A model generated the notes under the pieces. It was not told the origin of the DNA and made no database searches. It saw nothing but the letters and a program-made list of their open reading frames with translations. From JBEBGV01 sp040081265 (GTDB lineage Bacteria > Acidobacteriota > Vicinamibacteria > Vicinamibacterales > UBA2999), in contig JBEBGV010000001.1 in the NCBI GenBank assembly GCA_040081265.1, positions 124,001-188,000 on the forward strand: a stretch of DNA of 64,000 nucleotides, in the 5' to 3' direction. A program made the translations under genes and the position numbers. Shown piece by piece: positions 1-7,915 of the stretch; position 1 is the first letter of the stretch, and every line of letters starts with the position of its first letter.

Positions 1-460
1 AGACACTTGACCACGTGGAAGGCGTGCTCGCCGCGGGAGCGGGCCTGCGAGCGCCCGCGATTAATCGCGCGTTACCGGGTCGTGAGCGGCTGCTATTGCG
101 TGCCGCGTCGGTTGACGCGGTAGCGCACCCGGTGGTCCTGCGCACACTGGCGGTGGAACTCGCTCCATTACGCCTGGTCGCAGAAGAGCACGCGCTCGTT
201 CCCGTGGAGCAACTGCTGGAGCATCGTGATGTCGGCCACGTGCGCGGCCGTGATGGTCAGGCGTGGACGATCCCATGCGGGTCGGTCCCCACATGCACTT
301 TCATCCCGAAGTGCCACGTCGAGCCCTTCGTCGTCTGATGCCCTGGCCGGCCTTGGGATAGTGCGGTTCGATGAGCGCCGTCAGGTGGCCCCAGGGAATC
401 ACGCCGTGTCACCTTGCCCTTGCGATCCCACGCCAGCGAAACGAACGTCGGCTGCATCAT
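1..460 (-). pseudogene. IS5-type transposase remnant (DDE_Tnp_1), internally deleted and frameshifted
   Basis: Minus-strand reading gives MQPTFVSLAWDRKGKVTRRD, the usual N-terminus of an IS5-group transposase. A frame change follows into PWGHLTALIEPHYPKAG, then there is a jump to the middle of the protein at STWHFGMKVHVGTDPHGIVH. After another frame change it continues with ITAAHVADITMLQQLLHGNE and RVRYRVNRRGT, with in-frame stops, and runs off the left edge of the window with a motif like the family's HPFHVVK. The segment between the N-terminal part and WHFGMK, roughly 60-100 residues in complete relatives, is missing. The copy is therefore dead through internal deletion, at least two frameshifts and nonsense codons. 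Family assignment rests on these motifs; the exact IS name cannot be given. Confidence 0.85.
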
Positions 461-523
461 CGCGCCTCCCTACGGCCTGAAGCCCCCGCGATCCCCTGTC
501 GATCCCCCTGTGCCAGAGCTTCC

Positions 524-1573
524 TTAGTGGCCCGTACTCACTGAAGTACTACCAATTCGATGCGCCGGATCGCGATAGGCCCAGCGGATCGGCTTCGGCG
601 ATTTGTTGTAGAGCCGGAGGTAGCGACGGATCTTGCGCGCGAGATCAACGACTGACGTGAAGATGCCGCGCGCAAGCAGGTCGCGTTCGATCTTGGCAAA
701 GCAGAGTTCGACCTGATTCAGGCACGACGAATAGGTCGGCGTGAAATGGAGTCGGAGGTTCGGATGCTCGAGCAGAAAGGTGCGAACGGCTTGCGTCTTG
801 TGGGTGGACAGGTTGTCGGCAATCACGTGAATCGCGCAGCGCTTCGGTTGACTGGCGACCATCTCGCCGAGAAACCCGACGCAGGCCGCACTGGTGTGCC
901 GCGGCACGGTCTGCCCGAGCACTTCGCCCGATTGCGTATCGAGGGCCGCACACAGCGACAGCGTGCCGTGGCGGTATTACTCGAAGCCCTGGCGCTCGGC
1001 GGGCCCCGGCGAGAGCGGCAACACCGAATCGAGTCGGTCGAGCGCTTGGATGGCGGTCTTTTCATCGACGGCGAAGGCGGCGTGGTCCGGCGGATTGACG
1101 TACAGCCCGATCACGTCCGCCGCTTTCGGTTCGAAATCGGGGTCGTCCGACTGCAGGTACCGCTCAAATCGATGCGGCTGCAGCCGGCCCGCTGCCAGGC
1201 TTTGGTAACGAGGTTGTGATGGATGTTGAGCAGGCGACCCTGGTTGCACGTTCTCCAATGCGTGCTGCCATCGGGCGGCGCTTGCCGCGTCTTCGCCAAG
1301 ATGCGCGGCCTCCATCGTCGGCGTCAAGATCGTCGGCGGTAGCCCGCGGTAGCGCGGGCGCAGCCCCTCGAGCCGCTCGGCCAGGAGTCGGCGCCGCCAG
1401 CGATTGATGTAGTCGCGGTAGCAGGGCACCGTGGCCTCAATGGTCGAGTACGACTCGCCGTCCGCCAGCATCAGAATGACCCGCGCGCGCCGCGCGTCTT
1501 CCGCTCGGATTTTGATGCTGCGCACGCGTCGCTCAAGTTCGGTTCGTTCATCCCTCGTCAACGTCAGCGCCAT
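524..1573 (-). pseudogene. IS630-family DDE transposase, inactivated
   Basis: The start at 1573 gives MALTLTRDERTELERRV, followed by the N-terminal helix-turn-helix region (YSTIEATVPCYRDYINRWRR). A compensated pair of frameshifts garbles about 40 residues around 1180-1310; the correct sense (PPDGSTHWRT) sits in another frame there. The original frame then resumes with HRFERYLQSDDPDFEPKAAD and the first catalytic Asp in VDEKTAIQALDR. At 977-979 a TAA replaces a Tyr codon (GFE*YRHGTLSL), after which the same frame continues with the second catalytic Asp (IADNLSTHKT) and the catalytic Glu (SCLNQVELCFAKIERD). All three DDE residues are recognisable, so the copy is recently dead: one nonsense mutation plus the garbled block. 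No full-length product is possible. Confidence 0.88.
525..546 (+). repeat. Left terminal inverted repeat of the IS630 element
   Basis: A 22-bp sequence beginning TAGTGGCCCGTAC and ending ACTGAAG. It matches the reverse complement of 1599-1620 at 18 of 22 positions. The mismatches are two dinucleotide differences at repeat positions 8-9 and 14-15. The transposase stop codon (524-526, TAA on the minus strand) overlaps the tip. Confidence 0.87.
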
Positions 1574-1598
1574 ATGGCGCCGAACAGTACCATTACTG

Positions 1599-1620
1599 CT
1601 TCAGTCCGTACAAGCCACTA
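1599..1620 (-). repeat. Right terminal inverted repeat of the IS630 element
   Basis: Read on the minus strand it begins TAGTGGCTTGTACGG and ends ACTGAAG, pairing with 525-546. Its first three bases (1618-1620) are the TAG stop codon of the adjacent methyltransferase gene. Confidence 0.87.
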
Positions 1621-2667
1621 GGGTTTCCTCTTCGCCGCTCGGACACGCCTGGCTTCTGCGCACCGAGCGGCGATGCGAAACCACCCGAGCTGTTCAAGGA
1701 GTGAACGCGTTCGGTTGCCGGCGTGAAACTGCCTGATAGCGTGTCGTGCGGCCTGTCCGACAGCCGGGACGCTGGCGACCGGCTGAGTCGTGCGGCGGGC
1801 CAGCACGCGGAGACGCGAAAAGGTCTGGCGCCCACCGCCGCCCTTCGAGATCTGATCGGGGGGCGGCGCCACGGGCACCCATCCGGCGCGACCGAGGAGC
1901 TCCCGCAGGCTGTCCCATGTGTAGGCGGTGATGTGCGTCCGACCGTTTATGACGTACTTGTAGTCGCGGTGCCGAGGCAACGTGTCCAGCCGTGGGACGC
2001 CCACCAGCAAGTGAGCACTCGGGCGTGCGGCTGCACCGAGCTCGCGGAGCACGCCAAGGGGGTCTGGCAGGTGTTCTAGGACATGATTCGCGATGATGAG
2101 ATCGAATGTGGGACTGGTGGGTATGCTCTCAAGGCGATGATGCCGGTGAAACGCGGCGTCGAACGAAGGCTCGATTCCCCAGGTGTCCCATCCGTTGTCC
2201 TGCAGAGCGTCCAGCATGGAGCCAGGTCCACACCCGAAGTCGAGGGCCTTGGCGCCTTTGGGTGGGGACGTCACCGTGAGGTCGTCGCCGGCAGGGTCGA
2301 ACGCACGAGCCCACGAGCCGTCTCCCCGTCGTCGCCCTTCGGATCCCTCTGTCCGCGTCGGGGCCATCTCACCACCCTCCACTCGTGGCCGTCCCCAATG
2401 ACCCTCCGGACTGTAGAGCTGTTCCAGTTGTTCGGGGAGAGGCTGCGGGTTGCTGAACACAAGGCCGCAGTCGTTGCACGTGCTGATGAACCCGGTGCGA
2501 CGGCCGTCGATGGGACGCGGCAGCGTGAACAGGTCAAGGTCCGAAAGATCGGACGCGCCGCAGGCCGGACATGTGCTGCGCTCGCCTGGCGCGCTGTACA
2601 CGTACGCCCGCAAAGTGAACCGAACGAACTCCCGGACGCTGCCCAAGTGTGAGTGGATAGACAACAT
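1618..2667 (-). CDS. SAM-dependent methyltransferase with N-terminal zinc-binding CxxC pair; 3' end abuts IS630
   Basis: A 349-residue class I methyltransferase. Two cysteine pairs near the N-terminus (CPACGA about residue 34, CNDCGL about 64) probably bind zinc. They precede the Rossmann SAM-binding motif ALDFGCGPGSMLDALQ (about 140), the acidic strand WGIEPS, and post-motif FDLIIANHVLEHLPDP. This architecture (Methyltransf_23 type) is common among sugar or natural-product methyltransferases in polysaccharide loci; the substrate is not predictable. The start at 2667 is ATG without a clear ribosome-binding site. The TAG stop lies in the tip of the IS630 inverted repeat, so the last residues before the insertion may be followed by a lost native C-terminus. 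The preserved catalytic core suggests it was functional before, and perhaps after, insertion. Confidence 0.75.
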   Translation of the reverse strand: MLSIHSHLGSVREFVRFTLRAYVYSAPGERSTCPACGASDLSDLDLFTLPRPIDGRRTGFISTCNDCGLVFSNPQPLPEQLEQLYSPEGHWGRPRVEGGEMAPTRTEGSEGRRRGDGSWARAFDPAGDDLTVTSPPKGAKALDFGCGPGSMLDALQDNGWDTWGIEPSFDAAFHRHHRLESIPTSPTFDLIIANHVLEHLPDPLGVLRELGAAARPSAHLLVGVPRLDTLPRHRDYKYVINGRTHITAYTWDSLRELLGRAGWVPVAPPPDQISKGGGGRQTFSRLRVLARRTTQPVASVPAVGQAARHAIRQFHAGNRTRSLLEQLGWFRIAARCAEARRVRAAKRKP

Positions 2668-2725
2668 TACGGCCGAGACAAGCTGGCAATGCTACTCGCC
2701 ATCGAGCGGATAGGCAACATTCGGG
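2653..2725 (+). repeat. Short repeated motif GGATAG-CAACATT, two copies, with a third-like copy at 3123
   Basis: GGATAGACAACATTACGG (2655-2672) recurs as GGATAGGCAACATTCGGG (2708-2725). A weaker relative, GGATAGGAAGCATTAGCG, occurs at 3123-3140. The surrounding stretch 2668-2880 holds no gene that I recognise. The copies may be rearrangement scars or chance; no coding function is evident. Confidence 0.35.
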
Positions 2726-2879
2726 CGGGTCTGGACATCAATGGCGGATCAATCCAAGACGACTGACGGTCACCTACGATGCTCAACGTGGTCAGCAAAC
2801 GCTACGCGTATCACAAGATCGCTGAGGCGAAGGCCGGTTGTCGCTCGCTCGGTGACGCAATGTTGCCGGTGACCGGAGC

Positions 2880-3138
2880 CCGCCAGACCTACCGCCCGAC
2901 ATCGACGGCCTGCGCGCCATAGCGGTGCTTATTGTGGTGGTTTTTCACGCGTTTCCAACTGTGCCTGGGTTCGTTGGCGTCGACATCTTCTTCGTGATTT
3001 CAGGCTACCTCATCACAGGGCTCGTAGCGGCGGACATCGCGGCCGGGTCGTTCACGGTCACCAACTTCTACGCGCCCCGTCCGGCGGATCTTTGCGGCGG
3101 TGCTGGTGGTGCTCGCCCGAGCGGATAGGAAGCATTAG
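2880..3138 (+). pseudogene. Acyltransferase-3 (OafA-like) N-terminal fragment, frameshifted
   Basis: The plus strand encodes PDIDGLRAIAVLIVVVFHAF, then GFVGVDIFFVISGYLITG and FTVTNFYA. These are the hallmark N-terminal motifs of the membrane acyltransferase-3 family (O-acetylation of O-antigen or exopolysaccharide), including the conserved His in the first transmembrane helix. Upstream, TYRP sits one frame away, consistent with loss of one base before the Asp codon. Downstream a second shift moves the expected VRRIFAAVLVVLA into another frame, and the sequence then ends in stops. The complete family protein is about 350-650 residues; only about 80 remain. It is a decayed surface-polysaccharide gene next to the methyltransferase. 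Confidence 0.8.
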
Positions 3139-3330
3139 CGCTGGTCCAGGGCAACGAAATGGTCGTTATGCGACCCCGAGCCAAGCCTTCCCCCAAACAC
3201 GGCGCGGATTAGTACGGGCACGCAGCCGCTGGACCCCGGCTGGTGAGTCACCGGGGCGTTCTCAGCCGGCCTAGGCACACCCCGTCCTGGCCGTCGTGCG
3301 ACACGGCTTCGAGCCGGGGGTGGAGGTGAC

Positions 3331-4530
3331 CTAGCGGGGTGCTGAGGAGCAGAGTGACCGCACCCGGTGGTCCCTCTGAATCACCGACGGCCCTGGTCGT
3401 GCGGGAGCGTCGATCGCCTCGCGCGTCCGGTCGTCACGCGGGGTGCGCCAGCGCATGAGGTTATAGGCTGCGGCTGTGAAAGAGACGATCCAATCGACGA
3501 GGCGCCCGCCGCGGTGGCGCAGTTTCCGTAAGAGGCCGACCGTCTTCATCCAGCCGAAGGGCTGCTCGACTTGCTTGCGGCAGCGTTGACTGATCGCGTG
3601 CCCGGGATGGCGCGTGGTTCGCGCGCTAATCGGGCTGCGCCGGTGAGTCGTGTGTTGGGCCACGTGGGGCGTCACGCCCAGGTTCCGGACGGCGTCACCC
3701 ACGCGTGGGTATCGTAGCCCTTGTCCGCGCCGACCGTGACGCGTCGGGGGTCTCGGGTAGTTCGCCGAGCATCGTCAGCGCTGCATCCCGCTCGGCGGTG
3801 CCTGTCGCGCTCGTCACCGCCGCGTCCACGATGAAGGCGTGGCGGTTGTCGGTGAGCAGATGCGCGAGGTACCCGAGCTTCGCTTCGCGGCTTAGGCCTT
3901 TCTTATACAGCCGCGCCTCCGGGTCCGTCGTCGACTGATGCGTGTCGTTGCGGCGGGGGCGCCCCGCGGAAATCGACCGCGGGATTCTTGGGATCCTCGG
4001 GCGGCGTCTGGTCCCCTCTTTTCGGGCGGAAACTCTTGTGACTGGCCCACGCCTCGACCAGCGTCCTATCGACGGTGAAGTGCGCGTGAGAGAGCAAGCC
4101 CTCCGCCCGGATCGCGGCGAGCACGTCGGCGAAGAAGGCATCGGCGATGTCGCCGCGCAGCACTTGCTCCCGGTTATTGTTGAAGGTCGTCGCGTCCCAC
4201 ACGACGTCGTCCAAGCGCAGGCCGACAAATCAGCGAAACATGATGTTGTAGTCGAGCGCCTCCATCAGGCGCTCACTGCGCACGCTGTACAGGCCGCAGC
4301 AGCAGCGCGCGCAGTGACTGCTCCGGGGGAATCGAGGGCCGACCGGTCGTCGCATACGCCCGATCAACCCGGGCCGACAGCCGGGCCAAGGCCGCATCCA
4401 CCATCCGTCGAATGGGCCGCAACGGTGGTCGGCCTAAACGCGCGCCTCGGGGGGTGACGTAGCTAAACAGCGGATCGTGGCGCGAACCGTCGCCTCGCAT
4501 CAGGGCTCCATCCCGACTAGATGCGAGCAT
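3331..4530 (-). pseudogene. Second IS5-type transposase (DUF772 plus DDE_Tnp_1), broken by several frameshifts
   Basis: Pieces in successive minus-strand frames assemble into one transposase. The order is: MRGDGSRHDPLFSYVTPRGA and ATTGRPSIPPEQSLRALLL (about 4500-4290); MDDVVWDATTFNNNREQVLR and AHFTVDRTLVEAWASHKSF (4214-4000); QSTTDPEARLYKKGLSREAK, then DNRHAFIVDAAVT and AERDAALTMLGELP (about 3940-3730); finally GVTPHVAQHT, HPGHAISQRCRKQVEQPFGW and MKTVGLLRKL (3680-3500). The order matches full-length relatives, but at least three frame changes separate the parts. I could not identify convincing terminal inverted repeats, so the element's limits are uncertain. Confidence 0.85.
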
Positions 4531-4580
4531 CGTAGTACGCCGGGATCACGATGCGGATCCCTTAGGTCCAATGAGGTTGT

Positions 4581-5885
4581 TCACTGGGCGAGCCGGGGAA
4601 ATCGGGCCCGCGGTGGTTGATGGCCTCCGTCACCCGCACCGGGTGCGGCGGTGGTCCGGCTCTGAAGCGCTGGCTCCGGCTGTCGCGTCGGTTGTAGACA
4701 GGCGTGCCGGCGTGGGAATGATCTGGCGCCGCCACGCCGCGCGCGCAGCACCCCGTGATAGAGCACGAGGTTCACCAGCGGGCGCGGGATCAGTACCGCT
4801 GACCGCGCGAGGAACGCGGTCGGCCGAAACGCTAGGTGGGTGGTGCCGTCGGCCCGGGGCGGCGCAGCGCGAGGACCACGTCGCCATCGGCCGCGATGCG
4901 GAGCCGGTCCCCTGCGACGGCCGGGCGCAGCGCGGAGCGACACTCCCGCGGCAGTCGATCGCGCTGCCCGGCGGGGACGCGCACGCCGGCGAGCAGGTCG
5001 ACGCCCTCCCACCATTTCGCACAGGGATCCGGCTCGGGGAGCTCGACGCCGCGGGTGTCTGGCCCAACTGCCGGGGCCGAGCTCGTAGTGCCTCGCTTGC
5101 CACGACGAACCCCTGGACGGACGCGGCGGCCAGGGTCGCCGGCAGCGGGGAGGCCATCGCCACTGGGTTTGCCTCGTCGTCAGTTGTGTCGCGGTCGACT
5201 CCGCGAGCGGTGAGCAGCCGCCGAACCGCTGGGACCACCGAGGCAGGATGTCGGCGACATCCGCCGTGGAAGGGACGGGCGCGGCGTGGAAGCACAGACG
5301 GCCATCCGGACCGCGAGCGTAAACGCCATCGGACGAGCGCGTGGACGTTGACGTTGAGACTGAGCTCGCCGCCGAAGCGTTGCATGACCGCCACGCCGCC
5401 ACTGCGAGCATCGCGCAGGGCGCGGTCCAAAGCCCACGTCCGCAGGTGCCGCTCCACAGCCCGCATGAGGGCCGGACGATCGCACGACACAGATCGTGGT
5501 GCATGCCAGGTGGTAGCGCACCCGATGTGGCAAGCTGAGCACCCACTGCCGCACGGGCACGTCGGGCAGCACGTGATCCATCAGGTGCGCGGCACGTTCG
5601 GCCATGCGCAGGCCGCCGCAACTCGGGCAGAACCCGCGCCCCCTTCCACGAGAAGGCGACGAGACGATCGGCACGTCACCCGTCACAGTGGAAGCACGCG
5701 AAGCCACCGGCGAGCCACCCACAGCGCAGGAACGCCCGGAACTGCTGATCGACGAATCGGGGCAATCCCTCGCCGTCGCGAAGGCGCGCCGACTCCCGCA
5801 GAGTGTCTCGAGATGATCGCGGACGACGGCGTAGAGCGCGCTCGCGCTCGGGTCGCGCGGTGCGTAGGTGGCCACGTGCACCCCA
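4581..5885 (-). pseudogene. IS91-type (Y2 HUH) transposase remnant, heavily frameshifted
   Basis: Minus-strand fragments in changing frames follow the order of an IS91-group transposase. They are SASALYAVVRDHLETL (about 5870); EGLPRFVDQQFRAFLRCGWL with AGGFACFHCDG (about 5770-5680); GRGFCPSCGGLRMAERAAHL, the zinc finger, with VPVRQWVLSLPHRVRYHLA (about 5650-5520); VAVMQRFGGELSLNVNVHAL (about 5390-5340), which carries the H-x-H region of the HUH domain; and LIPRPLVNLVLYHGVLRA (about 4800-4730). The expected C-terminal cysteine motif is absent. Many frameshifts make the copy non-functional. The high GC content generates long spurious open frames on both strands, which are not genes. IS91 elements lack inverted repeats, so no ends can be set. 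The stretch 5886-6159 holds nothing further that I recognise. Confidence 0.82.
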
Positions 5886-6158
5886 CGGACGTACGCTGAT
5901 CGGATGCCACGCGGCGTTGGAGCACGCCGGCCACGAACACGCTGGGCCGGATGGGCCTTCCGCGAGCCGTGGCGGGTTCTGCGTACCCGCCAGCGACGCA
6001 AGCTTTCGTGAATTGCGTGAGCGCCTGAGCGTGTTGCCGCGCGCCGACCGAGGCATCTCGCGCGGCCAACTTTTCACGGAGAAGAACGAAAATAGAATGT
6101 GGGCTTTGAAGTGGTATTCACCTGAAGAGTGGCGAGACTTCAGAATGATTGGCAGTTT

Positions 6159-6249
<91 letters not shown>

Positions 6250-6263
6250 GCGCGGGCAGACCC

Positions 6264-7550
6264 CTATCTTCGCCGGATCACGTCGACGTCGTCCATGAAG
6301 GGACGCAGGGCTTCCGGTACGACAACCGAACCGTCGGCCTGCTGATAGTTCTCGAGAATCGCGATCAGTGTGCGCCCAACCGCCAGGCCCGAGCCGTTCA
6401 AGGTATGCGCAAACTCGGGCTTGCCGGTGCCGTTCGGTCGGTACTTGATGGCCGCTCGCCTCGCCTGGAACGCCTCGGTATTGCTGCAGGAGGAAATTTC
6501 ACGATAGACCTGCTGGCTCGGGAGCCACACCTCGAGGTCGTAGGTCTTCGCGGACGCAAACCCCATGTCGCCGGTGCAGAGCAGCATCGTTCGATAGGGA
6601 AGTCCGAGCCGCTTCAGTACCTCTTCGGCATTTCCGGTCAGCCGTTCGTGCTCGTTGTACGACTCCTCCGCGGTCGTGAAGCTCATGAGCTCCACCTTGT
6701 CGAACTGGTGCTGTCGAATGAGCCCGCGTACGTCGGACCCGTACGAGCCAGCCTCGCTGCGGAAACAGGGTGTGTAGGCCGTGTAGCGAATCGGCAACTC
6801 CCGCCCGTCAAGAATCTCGCCGCGGTGCATGTTCGTCAGTGGCACCTCGGCCGTCGGCACCATGTACAGATCCCAGTCACCGGCGATCTTGAAGAGATCG
6901 GCCTCGAACTTGGGAAGGTTGCCGGTGCCAGTCATGGACGCGCTGTTGGCCATGAACGGTGGCTCGATCTCTGTATACCCGTGTTCCTTCGTGTGAAGGT
7001 CGAGCATGAAGTTGATCAGCGCACGCGCGAGCCTCGCCCCCGCACCGACGAGCACCGTGAAGCGCGCGCCTGCAATCTTGGTCCCTCGTTCGAAGTCGAT
7101 GATGCCGAGCGCCGGGCCAAGATCCCAGTGCGCCTGGGGCGTGAACGCCATGGGCGTCGGGGTGCCGACTCGCCGTACCTCGACGTTGTCGGCCGCGCTT
7201 CTGCCGCGTGGCACTGACGAGTGTGGAACGTTGGGGAGCACCAGCGTCCGCTGGCTGCGTTGTTGTTCGAGTGCCTCGAGCTCCGCGCCCAGTTGCTTGA
7301 TCTGCTGCGCCCGCGCGCGGCTGGCGTCCTGGATCGCCGCGGTGTCGAGCCCTGCCTTTCGAGCTCGCGCAACCTCCTCGCCGGCCAGATTCTGATCGCG
7401 CTTCAGACTCTCGAGCTCTGGCAGGAGGCGTCGACGATCCGCCTCGAGCCGCGCCAGTTCGTCGAGCTCACGTGACAGGTCGTCGCCGCGATTGGCGATC
7501 GCATCACGGACCACGTCCAGCTGTTCCCTGATCAGGGCAGCGTCCAGCAT
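6264..7550 (-). CDS. serS: Seryl-tRNA synthetase
   Basis: Charges tRNA-Ser (and tRNA-Sec where present) with serine in the cytoplasm. At 428 residues it has normal length. The N-terminal 100 residues form the charged coiled-coil arm that grips the long variable arm of tRNA-Ser (LDELARLEADRRRLLPELES and beyond). The class II catalytic core follows: TAEVPLTNMHRGEIL for serine binding, motif 2 FRSEAGSYGSDVRGLIRQHQ (about 270), SCSNTEAFQARR (about 350) and motif 3 GSGLAVGRTLIAILEN (about 385). It lies 6 nt downstream of the fmdB-like gene and 14 nt upstream of a tRNA-Ser gene, so enzyme and substrate are probably co-transcribed. Confidence 0.97.
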   Translation of the reverse strand: MLDAALIREQLDVVRDAIANRGDDLSRELDELARLEADRRRLLPELESLKRDQNLAGEEVARARKAGLDTAAIQDASRARAQQIKQLGAELEALEQQRSQRTLVLPNVPHSSVPRGRSAADNVEVRRVGTPTPMAFTPQAHWDLGPALGIIDFERGTKIAGARFTVLVGAGARLARALINFMLDLHTKEHGYTEIEPPFMANSASMTGTGNLPKFEADLFKIAGDWDLYMVPTAEVPLTNMHRGEILDGRELPIRYTAYTPCFRSEAGSYGSDVRGLIRQHQFDKVELMSFTTAEESYNEHERLTGNAEEVLKRLGLPYRTMLLCTGDMGFASAKTYDLEVWLPSQQVYREISSCSNTEAFQARRAAIKYRPNGTGKPEFAHTLNGSGLAVGRTLIAILENYQQADGSVVVPEALRPFMDDVDVIRRR

Positions 7551-7556
7551 GGCCTG

Positions 7557-7913
7557 TTACTCCTTGGAGGCCGAGGGGGTTGGAGAAGACGCAGCCGGGG
7601 CGTCAGACTTCGCGGGGGTCTCGCTCTTCGTTTCGTTCTTGCTCTCGCCCTTCGACTCACCCTTGGTCGAGCCGTCGGACTGAGGCTCAGAGGCAGACGC
7701 GCTCGGGCCCTTGCTCGAATCGGTACCCGACTTCTGGGCGTAGTCAGTGACGTACCAGCCGCTGCCCTTGAACTGGATCGCGGGGGAGGACTGCAGTCTA
7801 TGCACCGGCCCCTTCCCGCACTTCCGGCAGGCGTCTGGCGGACCATCCGCGTACTTCTGGATGATCTCGAAGCGTTGCCCGCAGGCGTCACACTGATACT
7901 CGTAGAGCGGCAT
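7557..7913 (-). CDS. FmdB-family zinc-ribbon protein
   Basis: A 118-residue protein beginning MPLYEYQCDACGQRFE, the defining start of the FmdB/CxxC regulatory family (PF09723). The second cysteine pair CRKCGKG (about residue 35) completes a zinc ribbon, and SSPAIQFKGSGWYVTDY is the conserved tail of the domain. After residue 65 the protein becomes a low-complexity Ser/Lys/Glu-rich tail (KGESKGESKNETKSE), which is probably disordered and unusually long. The exact function of the family is unsettled. It starts 2 nt beyond the stop of the DUF885 gene, so translational coupling is likely. Confidence 0.88.
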   Translation of the reverse strand: MPLYEYQCDACGQRFEIIQKYADGPPDACRKCGKGPVHRLQSSPAIQFKGSGWYVTDYAQKSGTDSSKGPSASASEPQSDGSTKGESKGESKNETKSETPAKSDAPAASSPTPSASKE

Positions 7914-7915
7914 GG

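Larger units (their letters stand above)
525..1620 (-). mobile_element. IS630-family insertion sequence with both terminal inverted repeats
   Basis: The 1096-bp element is bounded by imperfect 22-bp inverted repeats (525-546 and 1599-1620, 18 of 22 positions matching). Both ends start with TAGTGGC read inward and share the internal block ACTGAAG. Both tips begin with TA, the dinucleotide target duplicated by IS630/mariner-type transposition. The element carries one transposase gene on the minus strand. Its size is normal for IS630. It lies between an IS5 remnant on the left and a methyltransferase gene on the right, into whose 3' end it appears to have inserted. Confidence 0.87.

Noticed and set aside
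4571..5899. Long open frame on the plus strand opposite the IS91-type remnant
   Set aside because: The minus strand carries recognisable, frameshifted transposase motifs. The plus-strand frame has no motif and is a by-product of high GC content.
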